From Coprinus comatus (lineage: Eukaryota; Basidiomycota; Agaricomycetes; Agaricales; Agaricaceae): a stretch of 64,000 nt of DNA. The notes beneath the pieces are model-generated. The model saw only the letters and a program-made list of their open reading frames with translations. It searched no databases and was not told the origin of the DNA. Of this stretch, positions 1 through 12,257 are shown piece after piece. The position numbers and the translations under genes are program-made. The stretch is taken from positions 47,419 to 111,418 of the forward strand of contig JAWPGT010000075.1 of NCBI GenBank assembly GCA_034638255.1, written 5' to 3'. Every line of letters begins with the position of its first letter. Position 1 is the first letter of the stretch.

Positions 1-723
1 CGAGTTTTTCAAGAATTTGAAGTCGAGACTGTGTAACTCGGGGCATGCCTCTAGTGCATGTGAGAGATTGTAGTAGAACACAATGGGTTCATTGCCTTCG
101 ATGAAGATTCTAGGGGTGTAAACCGTGTCAGTAGCTTCGTTAACAAGTAATAAGAAATAGTATACCCACTCTGCCGACTGTAGACCCTCCAACGATCGAA
201 TGACTGTACTTAATCTAAGCATCACCTCTCTCATGGTCTTAACCATCAACTCTCTCCATCCATCGAGCTCGAGTACGGGTGTAGGAATTGGTCAAACAAC
301 GTCGATAGGTAGAGCTTGAGGTGCTTGATTCGTCGACAGGCAGGAGGAGCTCTAACATGGAACAATGTGTCTATTTGGTTGCACAACCGTTCGCACTGGG
401 AGGGCGTTGGTGGATGTTTATTACCGTTCGTAATCCATGCCACCGGGTCGTTACCATCTTCTCCATAGCACGTAAGTAAGGACAGACCGAGAAATATATG
501 TTCGCTGACGACGAAGTTGAAGTATCGACACACGAGGCGTAGGGTACAGAGCTTCTGGTGAGGCTGGGAAAATAATAATAGTCAGGGAATGATGCCACAA
601 TTTTATTTCAAGGACTCGCAAGAAGCCAGCTGCTTGCTGGAAGACACACACCTTTAATATACACAAGATGGTAGAGAGAATATATTCAGGAATCCTGTCG
701 GCAACATCAGTAGTGGCAGACAT
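1..723 (-). CDS. F-box-like protein gene, 5' part, leaves the window
   Basis: Reading leftwards from an ATG at 723-721, the product begins MSATTDVADRIPEYILS, a typical fungal F-box start. An intron (GTGTGT...CCCAG, about 639-559) separates it from a segment reading LRLVCRYFNFVVSEHIF, the second half of an F-box helix pair. Known role of the family: substrate receptor of SCF ubiquitin ligases, binding Skp1. The frame stops at 246-248, but another frame stays open from about 285 to base 1 with gene-like composition (PRIFIEGNEPIVFYYN). Either an unrecognised intron or a 1-nt frameshift near 270-290 lies between them. The family is recognised from the F-box pattern only; the C-terminal repeats are outside the window. 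Confidence 0.5.
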
Positions 724-1248
724 GATCCCGAAAGAGGAGGGGAAAAAATGATGATTGGCGCTCATGATTGAAGTTCCTCAATTGTCCCTTTATATTTCCC
801 CACAATCCCCCTCGTGTTTTGCCCCGTGGCTTTTTTAACCCACAATTATTTGGGATTGTTGGATTGGCATCCACAACATGTCTACTCAGAAACACACCCA
901 AACATCTCGACCCTACTTACCTTTTCGGGACAACAAAGAAATTCGAGTGGTTCGTACAATGGCGGGCATTGCTGTGAAAAAAAATCGTCTACTTATTGTT
1001 CCCTGTGTCTTATAATGTGGATAACAATGGCAAAGTGTGTCTCTAGTAGGGATGACAATCCGTTCGGAGACGCGTAAATATCCTCAGATCGGGCGGCGGG
1101 CCGACTGTATCCAGTAAGGTCACAAGCGCTTGTAATATTTCTTCATTGTATAATTGTCGTGATACCGAATTTATTTGTAGATAAATAGTACATGTACACG
1201 GTTAGAATACAAATATTTCAGGTCCGAGTTGAATCTACGCGTCACTTT
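724..1248. other. Intergenic, nothing recognised
   Basis: This lies between the 5' end of the F-box gene and the 3' end of the 303-aa gene. The open frames here are short, overlap on both strands and lack protein-like composition. No repeat or RNA gene was recognised. Confidence 0.4.
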
Positions 1249-2160
1249 CTACCACTTGAAGGCTTCCGTATGAAGTCTTACACTATCCCAATCATCAAAA
1301 TCTCCATTCAAAATGTGCTGCTTCGCCAAAGAAAAACTCTCTTTGACATATTCGGGTAACCGATCTCCACGGGCCATGCATTCCATGGGCTGTACTTTCA
1401 AAGCACCCACAACATCATCCCACCCCCACCTAGCATCCGGTTCCGTTCTGACGTCATCATACCATAACCATGCCTTTCCCTGTCCCAACTTGTTATGGCC
1501 CATATATTCCTTGATTTCCTTTCCTGCCCCAAGAAAGACCGCTGCTAGAGCCACAAAAATTGCCGGTTCCTGTTCATCTCCGGAGAAAAGTCCTTTAACA
1601 AAAATATCTTCCACATTCCTCCAAAGGGGATCTCGGAAAGTTTCAGCCCCCAAAACGAATGCTCTTGCTAAAAGAGAACCTTGAACCGCAGCTTGAATAT
1701 AATATTCCTTCGTTTCTTTACGATCAGTTTCCGAATTTGCTGTGGTTGCCCTCGATGTAATACCCCACATTGAATCATACAACGACTTTGATAACATCTC
1801 CCCTAATATTTTTGGTCCTTCTACTGGTCGTAAGTTTGTAGTTTTGTATGTCGGTCTTTCGTCTCCGATGATATTCCCAGGATGAACTGCATCAGAGTTG
1901 ATTTGTAGTGCAGCGAATGATAAGAAGGTGATGTATTCATCTATAGTTTCACTATGAGCGAAAGCTGATAAGATGGCTTGTTGCGAAATCGATGAAAGAA
2001 GAGCATCAAGGGCTGTGGTGTCCCTTTGGGCTGAATCTTCGGATGAAAGCTCTTTATTGATAAGAGATGATAGTTTAAGTGCGTTATCCTGGGATGGCTC
2101 TGAGAAGAGCCCAGTAAGATCTTTAGATGGAAGAGTCAAAGATGGAGGAGGGGTAGGCAT
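1249..2160 (-). CDS. Hypothetical protein, 303 aa, single exon
   Basis: An uninterrupted ATG-initiated frame of 303 codons. The N-terminus (about residues 1-60) is Ser/Pro/Leu-rich and acidic. The rest looks globular and helical, with alternating Ala/Leu segments (ISQQAILSAFAHSETIDEY, PAIFVALAAVFLGAGKEI) and a Trp-rich stretch near residue 225-245 (KAWLWYDDV, ARWGWDDVVGALK). No signal peptide and no convincing membrane span are seen. The length and the 'DPLWRNVEDIF...WLWYDD' style resemble fungal proteins of unknown function such as the DUF3632 group, but I cannot confirm that and assign no function. It is likely real because it is long, intact and codon-like, with its promoter in the 2161-3482 gap. 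Confidence 0.65.
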   Translation of the reverse strand: MPTPPPSLTLPSKDLTGLFSEPSQDNALKLSSLINKELSSEDSAQRDTTALDALLSSISQQAILSAFAHSETIDEYITFLSFAALQINSDAVHPGNIIGDERPTYKTTNLRPVEGPKILGEMLSKSLYDSMWGITSRATTANSETDRKETKEYYIQAAVQGSLLARAFVLGAETFRDPLWRNVEDIFVKGLFSGDEQEPAIFVALAAVFLGAGKEIKEYMGHNKLGQGKAWLWYDDVRTEPDARWGWDDVVGALKVQPMECMARGDRLPEYVKESFSLAKQHILNGDFDDWDSVRLHTEAFKW

Positions 2161-3482
2161 TGCGAGAGAGTTCTTATCCGATGGGTAGAGCGCAAGTTCT
2201 TACGGTGCATTTAAGCGATCAGCCTTACTTGATATGATATCAGTATCAGCTCCAATTTATGAGTCACCACCAGATCACGATGTCATCCAATGTAGTGCAA
2301 TTGTGGTTCATCGCTGATTATCCCCAGAAGAAGCTAGCTCGAAAATGTGTATCCAATGTGCCTAAGGCCTTAGGCAAAGGCTAGGTACCTTGATGGACGA
2401 AATCCGTGGGAAGATAAGTCCATATACAGAAACAAGATGGTAGATCTCCAAACGTGCGTGGTCGTTCAAAGGCGTTCACAGCATCATACTTCTCGAAGCT
2501 TATATGCGCAGCGTCTGATATGTATTCTAATTTCTACCATCTATCAGTGACATCGGGTATACTACGGCACGATCTCGAAGATATTCTCCGGAATAGTTCA
2601 AACTTCAAACATACCATACTAGGCCAAGACATACTACCACCTACGAGGGATCATCTCAATCTGTAGTACCAGAGACAAGTTACTCGGCTTGCGACCAGAT
2701 TTCCAGCAGAAGATTGATACCAATCATCTGTCACCACGTGCAACCAATAGAAATATGGGGTATTATGTTTCCTCTCTCTCACGTCTAACCTTTCTCTGAC
2801 ATTGAATGATTGAGACTCGAGAATGATTTAGCCTTGCACAAAACATAAAAATAGTGACCTACAAAGCTTCTAAAAGACGGACACATATCTGTTTGATGAC
2901 TACCAGGATGATTGATTTGGTACCTTGCGAATTTCAGTTATGTGGGACGCCATCACAGAAAGAACCTACGCGCCATGCTGAAGCCTCTAGTGTAACTCTG
3001 GGAAATCTAAGCAAGCTACTCAGTGTTCCGCCGGTACTACCGTGACCTTGGAAGGTGTGGCTTTCATAAAACTTCACATCTCCGCTTAACCCAATGTGAC
3101 TACTTACGCGGCTTCACCTCTATCAAGTCGTTTGTCCCTTCATCGCGATGCCATAACCGTATGTAATTATGGCTCATTATCACTTGGCTGCTATAAGTCT
3201 GTTTTATATATAATGAATGAAATCAACCCGGATAACACATGGGGTTACGCGCTTGATGACCCCAAAAAAACCCTTCAATCATCACGCTTCCCATCCTATT
3301 CGGTGTCACAACAATTCTATCATTAGGTACGCTAGCGGTCTTATAAAAAGCTCAAAACTTTGTTCATGATGCTTTCCCATCATCACCAGGGTACTAGGCT
3401 ACTCACTCACTCATTGCGCTAGCGCAAAAAGTGAACTTGTGTCAATAATCCTCCACTGTTTCCGCGTATCGACACTACAAAA
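2161..3482. other. Intergenic region between divergent genes
   Basis: A 1.3-kb spacer between the 303-aa gene (-) and the MFS transporter (+), so it should contain both promoters. The only frames are short and scattered. No repeat, RNA gene or coding relic was recognised. Confidence 0.4.
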
Positions 3483-5998
3483 ATGCCTGGCTCTATTGTT
3501 GATGCAGCAAGCATTGAAAAACACTCGGATTTGCGCTCGGCTTCATCAGTAGGTGAATCTGGGCAGCTCATTCTTGATATCGATCCTGTAGCAGAGAGGA
3601 AGCTGTTAAGGAAGCTGGACATATGCCTCCTTCCGTTCTTCATGTTGATTTGTGAGTATCTCGACAACATTACGCGTTTTCCACCCCATACTAATGCACC
3701 TGAAAGTCTGTTTCAACTTTATCGATAGGTACGTCCCTGTTATCGAACCCATTTTTTCTCACTCATTCTGATACGCGTAACGTAAAGGTCGTCAATTGGT
3801 ATGTGAGCCCCTTTCGGTCTTGGTTTATCTTGCACTCATCTTATTTCGTAGGTAATGCCAGAATTGCAGGTAAAGAATTTCGGCTATTTGTGTAACAAAA
3901 GTTTATAATTTCTTGTTACTCTAGGTTTAGAACGTGATTTGGGAATGCACGATTTCGATTTCAACGTCGCTCTCACCATCTTCTATGTTGCTGTACGTTT
4001 TCATTTCTATATGGTTCCTCTAGTCTCGCAATTGCTCAGGAAAAAATTAGTATACTGTTTCGGACTTGCCATCCATTATAATTCAGAAACATGTCGGGTC
4101 AACATGGGTTAGCGTCCTTGTTTTTACCTTTGGCGTCACGTCTCTTGGTACTGCTTTTATCCATACCTACCACCAACTCATTGGCATTCGTGTTATTTTG
4201 GGAGCTGCTGAAGGAGGCCTCTTGGTAAGATCTTAATCGTCTGCTTTGAATCCGGGGAAAGCAGTCTAATCCATTACATGCGTGCCTTAGTCCGGTCTAC
4301 TTTACATTCTATCAAGGGTGCGTGGAGCATTATCTTTCACATGAGCAGGTCAATTTGACATGTCCGCAAATAGTATTACCGCAGAAAGGAACTTGTTCTG
4401 AGAGTTGGTATTTTCTTTGGTATTGCACCCAGTCTAGCCGGCGCATGTAAGATGGCTGTCCACTAGGTCAAAAATAGACCCTTTCGTTACTCACACTCCT
4501 TTTTTATTTATTTTTAATATAGTTGGTGGCTTGTTGGCATCTGGTCTGCTATCGGTTAGTGATTTTGGTCAGGTTCGTTCATGGAGAAAGGTATGTCTAA
4601 TTCAGTTGTATTCCGTTTTTCATGGAATGGACTTGTAACAAATATCTATGACCTAGATTTTCTTCGTCGAGGGTATTATAACCATGGGAATTGCTGTTCT
4701 CGCTTATTTCTTCGTTCCTTCCGACCCAAGGATCTCCAAGATGCTGACCGAAAGTGAACGTGCATTGGCTATTGCCAGACTTAATGCGGATGCAATTATC
4801 AAGCAAAACGGACGCACCGAGAAGCCTTCGTGGAGCCTGATCAAAAAGTCTTTCAGTTTCTGGGTAGGTTGTTTTGTCGCAATGACATCTGTCTGAAAAT
4901 CTACTAAATTTACACCACGAATCGGAACAGATCGGTATTTGTGCAACATGTTACATGATGATCGCAATTTCATTCCAAGGTCTCAGTCTTTTCCTTCCCA
5001 CAGTTATCAGCGGTTGTAAGTAATTAACCTATCAGCGTCGAATTGTATCTGACCTAGTGTATTCTTCTAGTGGGTCATTATAGTATGTTTAGTTCTGCAA
5101 AGTCTCCTGGAAGTCGTATTCATTAGACATTCCCAGCTGTCGTTGAAACACAACTTCGTTCTGTTCCTCCTTTCGCCGCGGCGGTCGTGTATACCCTCGG
5201 TGCCTCTATTTTCAGCTTCAGATTCAACAATCGTGGTCTCCCTACTATCATCTCCATATGCCTCCATATCACAGGTTACGCCATTACCATCGGTACCAGG
5301 AATACTGCAGCACGGTAAGTCTAAATTTCCCACTTTTATAAAATGCCAATCTTTTCTGGTTCTTTTTACACTTGGCACTAACCTTCTATCTGCCAATCAG
5401 TTATACAGCATGTTTCTTGGAATTGGCAGGGAACACAGCCAGCGGTGCTTTGGTTAGTTTTTTTATATCTTTTATTCGCAAATCAGAAATGGAAGCACTG
5501 ATCTATTTTTAACTCGAATGTAGTTCCTCACCTGGGCGACAGATAACTCTGCTCCTGATACTATGCGTGCGGTCACTAGTGCTTCTCTTCCAAGTAAGAT
5601 CCCCGTTCTCTCTCCTGACTTTCTACCTCAGTTGAGACTTATCATGTCCACGCTCTCCCTTAATAGTTTGGGGTGCCGTCGGCTCTATCATTGGGTAAGT
5701 TGAAAAGTCTATCACCAAACTCAAAATATACATATACTTATGTTTCTTTATTAATTTCCTAACCTATAGTGTTTGGACATACCTACCCACCGATCGTCCA
5801 GACTACAGGAACGGTAATATTCTTAATCTATCAACTGGATGCACGGTTATGGTTCTCACTTTCGTTGCGATATTCTACGTACGTTGGGAGAACGCGAAGC
5901 GTGAGAACGGTGATCGGGATCATCGTATTGAAGGTCTCGATAAAGACCAGGAATATCAATTGGGTTATAGACACCCTCAATTCCGCTATCAAGGGTAA
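3483..5998 (+). CDS. MFS transporter, anion:cation symporter (allantoate permease/Dal5-like) family
   Basis: A plasma-membrane transporter of the Dal5/TNA1-type ACS family, which imports organic anions such as allantoate or nicotinate; the substrate here is unknown. The start ATG is at 3483. Splicing restores family motifs in order: DPVAERKLLRKLDICLLPFF, FNFIDRSSIGNARIAG, LGMHDFDFNVALTIFYVA, GAAEGGLLSGLLYILSR, YYRRKELVLRVGIFFGIAP, VRSWRKIFFVEGIITMG, then SFSFWIGICATCYMMIAISF, FAAAVVYTLGASIFSF, NTASGAL and a cytosolic tail ending FRYQG before TAA at 5996. There are about 15 exons. Three consecutive exons are very small: 3707-3728 (22 bp), 3788-3798 (11 bp) and 3852-3869 (18 bp). All splice sites read were GT-AG and phase-consistent, so the gene appears intact. 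One usual motif (FEIPSN) reads SDLPSI. Confidence 0.85.
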
Positions 5999-6372
5999 TT
6001 TGCTCTTTTTTTATGTACCCATGTTGAGTGGGTAGTAATGATCGTTCGGATTCATATATTTGTGAATAAGATAGTATTATGTGTTTTCGGGTTTGCTTTG
6101 CTTTGCCTTTATTTTGTTACTTAGGATTTAGGTCTGTACATTAATACACCTTGGTTGATTAATACGGCGCACCACATACTGTATCTTACAGTTTTCCTGA
6201 AGTAGCCATAACAGCCGATTCAAGTGGGCGAGTTACCACGTCAACTTTGAATCAATGAAGTTAAAAGGTGATATTCCAAGCATTGTTACCGATATCTATC
6301 AGAAGAATCATGTTCTCGGCAACAAGATCAATATCTCCGCAATGCGTCTATCTCGTTTTAACAGTGAACAGT

Positions 6373-8463
6373 CTAGTTGTTGTCAACTGTCGAGAAACCA
6401 ATGTCGAACCATGCTCTCATTGCATCCCCGTATGCAATTGTCAACGATAGTAACCTGGAGATAGGCGTTGATTTAAATGTTTTGTCACAATAAACTTCAT
6501 AACACGAGCCCCACGTACCCGAATCCAGACAGGGCTAGAAGAGATACCATAAAGTTGGTGAAGAGATGTCCATATGCATTGATTGTTGGTAAGATCATTG
6601 CGATCAAACCTGCTAGCAATACAGAACGGAGACCACTAGAAAATCAAAAATCAGTAAGCCGGTTACTCTAGAGTTTGGAAATAAAAACGACATACTTGAC
6701 TGCAGCTGTTACTTCTGCACTGTTGTCATGTAAAACATCGACAACATAGGCGCCGCAAGGTGTCAAAACGATGTCAACCTACAACGTCTCATAATCAGAA
6801 TATCCATAGATCCAAGAAAACAGAAATATTTACCCCGACTCCGTTGAAAAATAAGCAGATAAGGTTCAACACCAACCCAAGTTTTGTTGGTATGTACGTT
6901 GTAATGATACCAGAAGCAAGAACAGTAAGTGGGAGGAACAATGCGTATAAAGATGCTCGGAGGCGATCTTCTGGGTACCATGTTCCACGTTTCTGTTTCC
7001 AAGAGGTCACCATTCTATCAGATAACCATCCTGCAAGTGGTGCACCAGCTAGGTTCCCGACCAGAAATGAGATACGTTAGTCATGTTTAGAGTGTTCATG
7101 TTCATGTATTTTGAACGTATTTACCAGCATTACCAATGCCTAGAGGCAAGAAGCAAGCTCCAATTAGTGCTTCGTTCTCAATACCATAACGTTTGCCCTA
7201 ATTTTAAAGTTAACAGAGAATGATTGAGGAGCAGGATGAACTGACAATTGTATATGCCAACGGTACCAACAAGGCTGCAAGTAGTTGATTAAAAAGTCTA
7301 ATAGCGCCAAGGAGATAACAAAGAAGAAAACTCACTGAAGTCAGTCAGAAGGGCGAGACACCCGAACAATGACTATCAATGAATGATATCAGATTCATCT
7401 TGGTGAAAGATATAGCCATAGGGTTATTGCCATAGACAACTTACAACGGCCAAGATATTGGGACTCCTTAAGACCAATAATTGAGATAGAGGATTCAGCA
7501 TCACTGGTCTCCATTTGGGCAATACCTTTCCTTCTCTTTTATACGCGTCTACTCCTGTAGTATTTGGGTGACTCGTTTCGGGGAAATATATCAAGATGCA
7601 TAATAAAGCACTAAATGCAAATGCCGCAAGCATCAAATGGATCGCGCGCCACGACCAATAATGAGCCGTGATACCTAATAAGATGTTGGTTTCACGTTTT
7701 TTTATGCAATCGGAGGTAATTGAACTGACCGCCAATGATGGGAGCTATTGCAAGACCAAGTAAACCAGTCTGAGGTCGCAGGGTTAGTACATTATTGCAG
7801 GCTTCGAGATGTGACTCGCTCCAAAATAACTGCCTAGCGCAGTCCCTCTCTCTTCGAGTTTATATATATCTCCGATAACACCAGCACCGACTGAAAGGCT
7901 GGGGGAGGCACCCATGGCTTGAACGAAACGCCAGACCAACAACTGTGTGACAGTTTGCGAATATGCAACGCCGAAAGATCCTACGAGCATCACAGGAAGA
8001 AACCACAAGTAAACAGGTCGACGACCATCTAGCAAATTCGTTAGTTTGGAACAAGGTGAATTTTCTGGGCTTCTCACAAAACTTGGAGTACTTTGATCCT
8101 ACAAGACCACCTACGCAACCTGCCAGGACAGCTATGCTAACTCCATAACTACATCAAAGCTATAAGAAGTGAAGACATGACTTCAAGACATCCAAGCAGG
8201 TACTTACCTGATAACCTCTCCTGTAGATCCCAGCTCAGCAGCAATTTGTGGTATCGATGGAACGAAAGTCCCGGATGTAAAAACTGACTCAGAATTAGGT
8301 ACCGGACGACGTAAAAATGAGATGAACGGAACATACACGAGACTAGACCGCCCCATGAAACAATAGCAACAAGAATTCTTTTCTTTGTAGTCGAGAATTG
8401 TTCGTATATGAGATCGTGCTTGCTAGGGGTCGCAACTAGTAACGGTGCCTCCTCGCTCGTCAT
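6373..8463 (-). CDS. MFS transporter, DHA1-like (multidrug/H+ antiporter type), copy 1
   Basis: Starts at ATG 8463 (MTSEEAPLLVATPSKHDLI) and ends with FSTVDNN before TAG at 6373. Recognisable segments from the N-terminus: RILVAIVSWGGLVSC (TM1), GTFVPSIPQIAAELGSTG, RRPVYLWFLPVMLVGSFGVA, LLVWRFVQAMGASPSLSVG and GAGVIGDIYKLEERGTALG (motif A/C region), HYWSWRAIHLMLAAFAFSAL, then a loop with YFPETSHPNTTG, and WYPEDRLRASLYALFLPLT. At least ten introns split it. The family exports drugs or metabolites across the plasma membrane; the substrate is unknown. A close paralogue lies at 60001-62082, also on the minus strand and also upstream of a divergent F-box gene. I did not resolve every intron, so intactness is probable, not shown. 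Confidence 0.75.
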
Positions 8464-9016
8464 GGTCGTTAAAAGAAAGAAAGAACAGTGTTACAAATAC
8501 CTCACGTGTGTTGAGCTTCCGTTATGTTAGCCGTACCCTGGATTCTTCACGACTTGATTGGTCCAGACTCCGTATATGGCGCACGTTCAACAACATGTTT
8601 TTTCCTCTCTTTATTGACCTTTGTTCAGATGAACGATGACGAGTAGTAATAGGCTTGTACCCATACACAAAGACTCCCAAGCCCTTTGAATTCCCAAACT
8701 GACATAAATGTGATTACCTCAAGGCCTCATTAGGTTGTGATCCGATTCAGATCATTCCGAATTGAGCTTTTGTATGTACTTGAAATTAATATGCTGACTT
8801 CATTCATTATTGCTAGTAGGATACTACATTTACTGAATATCCAGAGAAATATCACTAATATGTCAGACGTAAATAAATTATATCATGCAAAAATGATGTG
8901 TGCAGCATCCCTGCCGAGCGTAGTCTGACGATGATTTTGTTCTGCGATGAATATGAGTAAGTTATTTTATATACGGCCTGACCTTCTGTAAACCGTAACT
9001 CTTAACTAGTACTTCC
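8464..9016. other. Divergent intergenic region, DHA1 copy 1 / F-box relic
   Basis: It separates the start of the transporter from the decayed F-box gene and should contain the transporter promoter. No coding or repeat signal was recognised. Confidence 0.4.
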
Positions 9017-10684
9017 ATGGGGCTTACCGTCCACTGTCCTCTTTGTGGTCAGCAAGAAACAAATAACTTGACTTCAGATGACCCTCCCTCTGAAGCTGAA
9101 CGTACTCAAAGCCTCGTTGACCGCTTCGTAGAATAACGAGCCACATCGTTACGACGTGTCAACTACTAGAAATCGTTAACTCAAAATCATTTCCACCATA
9201 CTGCACCTCGCTTGTCAGCCTTCTGATTTGTTCAACCCAGGAAAACTGCTAGTATCCCTCCTGCATCCCCCCTTGTCTTGAGCGCCGTGTCGTCATACTG
9301 GCGAGACATGGTCACCAAGTCAAAACCGAGTCCTTTGTTGACATTCGCCACGATACGCGTAGAAGTCAATAATCACAATGTCTCTCAAGTTGCTTCTCTC
9401 CTTCGACATCGCCTTTGCGAGTATGGACACGCAGAATTAAATATTCAAATTGACTTCGAGGCTTAAATGAGGGTTAATGACAGAATTAGGGGACAGCGCC
9501 AAGAACTTATGCAGAGAATCCATTGTGATGATTGTGGTTACGAATCTGATTACGATGATGCAAGGAACTTATTCGGCAATGATACAGAACTGGAGAAACC
9601 ACTTCTACCTGTGCGGGATGTTATTTTCAAAGAACATCTAACACAAATCAAAACTCTTTGTTGGATATGCCCTCCACCAGTGTGGCTAGAAGGCTTCACC
9701 GAAGTTTATTTTAGATGGAGAAAACTCGTCAACATGGAAGCTGTTCACTTCATTTCAGGAAAGTGTAATACTTACGGTGATTTACAAAAATTTCCAAAGC
9801 TCCAGGAACTATTCTGGCATGGTCTTGCGGACACAGCAGGATATTAAAAAACTACTCCCTTGATTTTATACTCAACAAACATTACTGAACTCCATTTATC
9901 AAAAATTCCCTACAATATCTGTCTCTATCTTTTCATCTCCTGCATTAATATACGGCTATGTTTAATGATCCAGCCACTTTCATCTACTCACCTCCCGCAA
10001 ATTACGGCATCAAAGGATATTACATCGAAGAAAAAGCTCGAAACCCTGGAATAGACATTTTCTGACTTCAAAAGTGATATGGATTTACATTCCACACTGG
10101 TCTTTCCATTGCTGCATACCGTGCTTTGCATCATATGTGGGGCTTTGGCAACGACCCTGCTCCGGGCTCCAGTCAATCCTCAGCCAGCTATCCACGTCGT
10201 GCGAATCATTTGCGATTGGTATGAACTCACATTACGGCCCCGAAATATCACAATACGTTCCAGTCACAGTGTTACAGAAAATAGCAGAAGCTCTTGAACA
10301 CATTCATGAAACGGTTGCTCAGATTGGGTTGAGGAGTCCCTGTATTAGTTTTGCATCCAGTCTTATAAAGGATTATGAAGATCGGTGTCCACAACAACTC
10401 CTGAAGAGGATCTCAAAGTTTTCGGTTATCAACGGTGCAGCACATGAGTGTAACTATTGTGTAGGTTTCAATATGTTCAAATCTTCGGAATTCCTGAATG
10501 CTGTGAAGACGAGGCTTGCTCTTCTAGGTTCCGGTTCTAGCTTTTGCTTTGAGTACTATACGGATTGTGTAGAAATTGGTTGGGACGTTCGTGATTAGAA
10601 GGAATTGAAGGAGTTCAGGATTCAAGGGCTTGATCTCTACACTTTGAAGATGGAAAATTGGTTGGTTGGCTTTGAAGTGATCTC
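9017..10684 (+). pseudogene. Decayed F-box protein gene, relic 1
   Basis: The frame starts at ATG 9017 with CPLCGQQE followed by SEAERTQSLVDRFVE and a TAA. The remaining family pieces follow in other frames: VLSAVSSYWRDMVTKSKPSP (F-box C-terminal half), VASLLRHRLCEYG, a TAA at about 9464, LEKPLLPVRDVIFKEHLTQI, PPPVWLEGFTEVYF, and TNITELHLSKIPYNICL. The C-terminal part at 10074-10598 (FNMFKSSEFLNAVKTRLALL) aligns by eye with the 3' half of the F-box gene at 54179-54765. Stops and frame changes occur throughout, so this is a pseudogene of the same family as the copies at 16691 and 62690. Nonsense codons here include TAA, unlike the TGA-only pattern in the transposons. Confidence 0.7.
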
Positions 10685-10837
10685 TGTGTTAGTCGACAGA
10701 CGTTGTGATAACATTTGTGTGGCGAACCTGAGGTTAGTAGTACCTCTCTTGTTCGACTCCTTAAAAGTTCGGAACTCAAGCTCAAGTTCTATATTGTGTT
10801 AAACACCAATACTCTTTCGCACAATCCTCTTATTCAT

Positions 10838-11720
10838 AACTTCTATCTCCTACTGTCTTCTTTGCGACCAACAAGCCATCAATCATATATGTGATGATGA
10901 TGATGAATCGCTGATAAGCGTTACTGAGGCTGAACGCCTTCAAAACATCATTGGACGTTTGATAGAATAAAGGGCCGAGGCTCTACGTAGAGTCAATGCT
11001 AAAAACTCAGGACATTCCATTCGAGATTCTCGCTACCATATTCCGCTTTGCCAGCCCCCAGACATTGTAAACCCACCTTCAATCACAAAGGGGGTATTGC
11101 ATCTCCATTCAACTTGGGTGCAGTTTCGTCCCTTTTGCGGAATCTCGTCAACACTACTCCTTATATTTGGACGTTCGTCCGTGTACGAGTCAAAAATAAG
11201 AATATCACTGGGCCATTTATCTTCTTCAGTACTACTTCAACAAATCAGGGGATCCTGGAATGACTGTCGAGCAGTGGACTTTCAGGCGCAGATGTCTAAG
11301 AACATTGCGTTTGGGGAAACAATAGAAGAAGAAAAAACGGGATGTGCTTGAGCTATTATACCCAGACTATGAAGCTTCTCCTTACCACGACCTTTATCCT
11401 TCGGAGGCTTAACTTGACATCGACTTTCACAATAACGAGGGTAATCTAGAGGCGTCTCTTGCACCTATGAGAGATGTTATCTATAACGAATATCCAAAAC
11501 GAATCAAAACCCCTCGGTTGCTTCGGTTGGTGAGCGCTCCACTGGAGTGGCTAGACTCTGCTATTATTAGATCCCAGCAATGGAAAAAAGTTCACCAATC
11601 TCCTTCACTTCACGTGGCCAAATGCTCCTTCCACTAAAATGGATTGTGCCAAGTGGAAAATGTTTTCCCTTAATCTGAAACTAGCTCCGAAGTTGGGCAT
11701 AGTTACAATATGTAGCTAGT
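10838..11720 (+). pseudogene. Decayed F-box protein gene, relic 2 (tandem to relic 1)
   Basis: It opens with LLCDQQAINHICDDDDESL and SVTEAERLQNIIGRLIE, matching the start of relic 1 (CPLCGQQE...SEAERTQSLVDRFVE). Then come an in-frame stop, an ALRRVNAKNS segment, a scrambled F-box, and APMRDVIYNEYPKRIKTPRL followed by LVSAPLEWLDSAI, which matches the PPPEW region of the 62690 copy. It is shorter and more degraded than relic 1. The C-terminal end is not recognisable past about 11720. It is interpreted as a tandem duplicate that lost function. Confidence 0.6.
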
Positions 11721-12257
11721 ATACCTATGGCTCTTAAATTAGTGAATGGAACAGTGGTACACAAAGTTAACGATCCGAAGTATGAAGAATAGCTTAAGTT
11801 GTATTAAAAGGAATATTAGTTTGTATTAGTGTTAAATACAACCTGAAGAGAAACTTTTCATATTACATCATCCGAATCTCAATTGGAATCTTCATGAAAC
11901 CAGTATTGACTTTCCTATCTAACGCCAAATTCAAAGTTAAGAGGATGATGTACTTGCAATTTAAAGTACTGCATCTAGAATGCTACTAGATCTCCGTGTG
12001 TCAAGAATGAGATCAAAATGATGGTTGGTGTCAGGTCGGTCACTCGGTGTTTGAACAGTGAACTTCTGATCGAACATCGACCTACCAACTATGCTCTCAA
12101 CAGAATCATGAATAATCGAGTATCTGAGCTCTATGTGTTTGGGGGTATAAGACACTAGAAGTGTTTGTAGGTAGTTGTCCAACATAAATATAATTATGTC
12201 CGATAACTCTCTACACCACCATTCAATTCCTTCAACGACAACCCTATACATTTATCC
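11721..12257. other. Intergenic, nothing recognised
   Basis: It lies between the second F-box relic and the 3' end of the small ISG12-like gene. Only short frames of unlikely composition are present. Confidence 0.35.

Noticed and set aside
1313..1684. 123-codon plus-strand ORF
   Set aside because: It is antisense to the intact 303-aa gene and has atypical composition.
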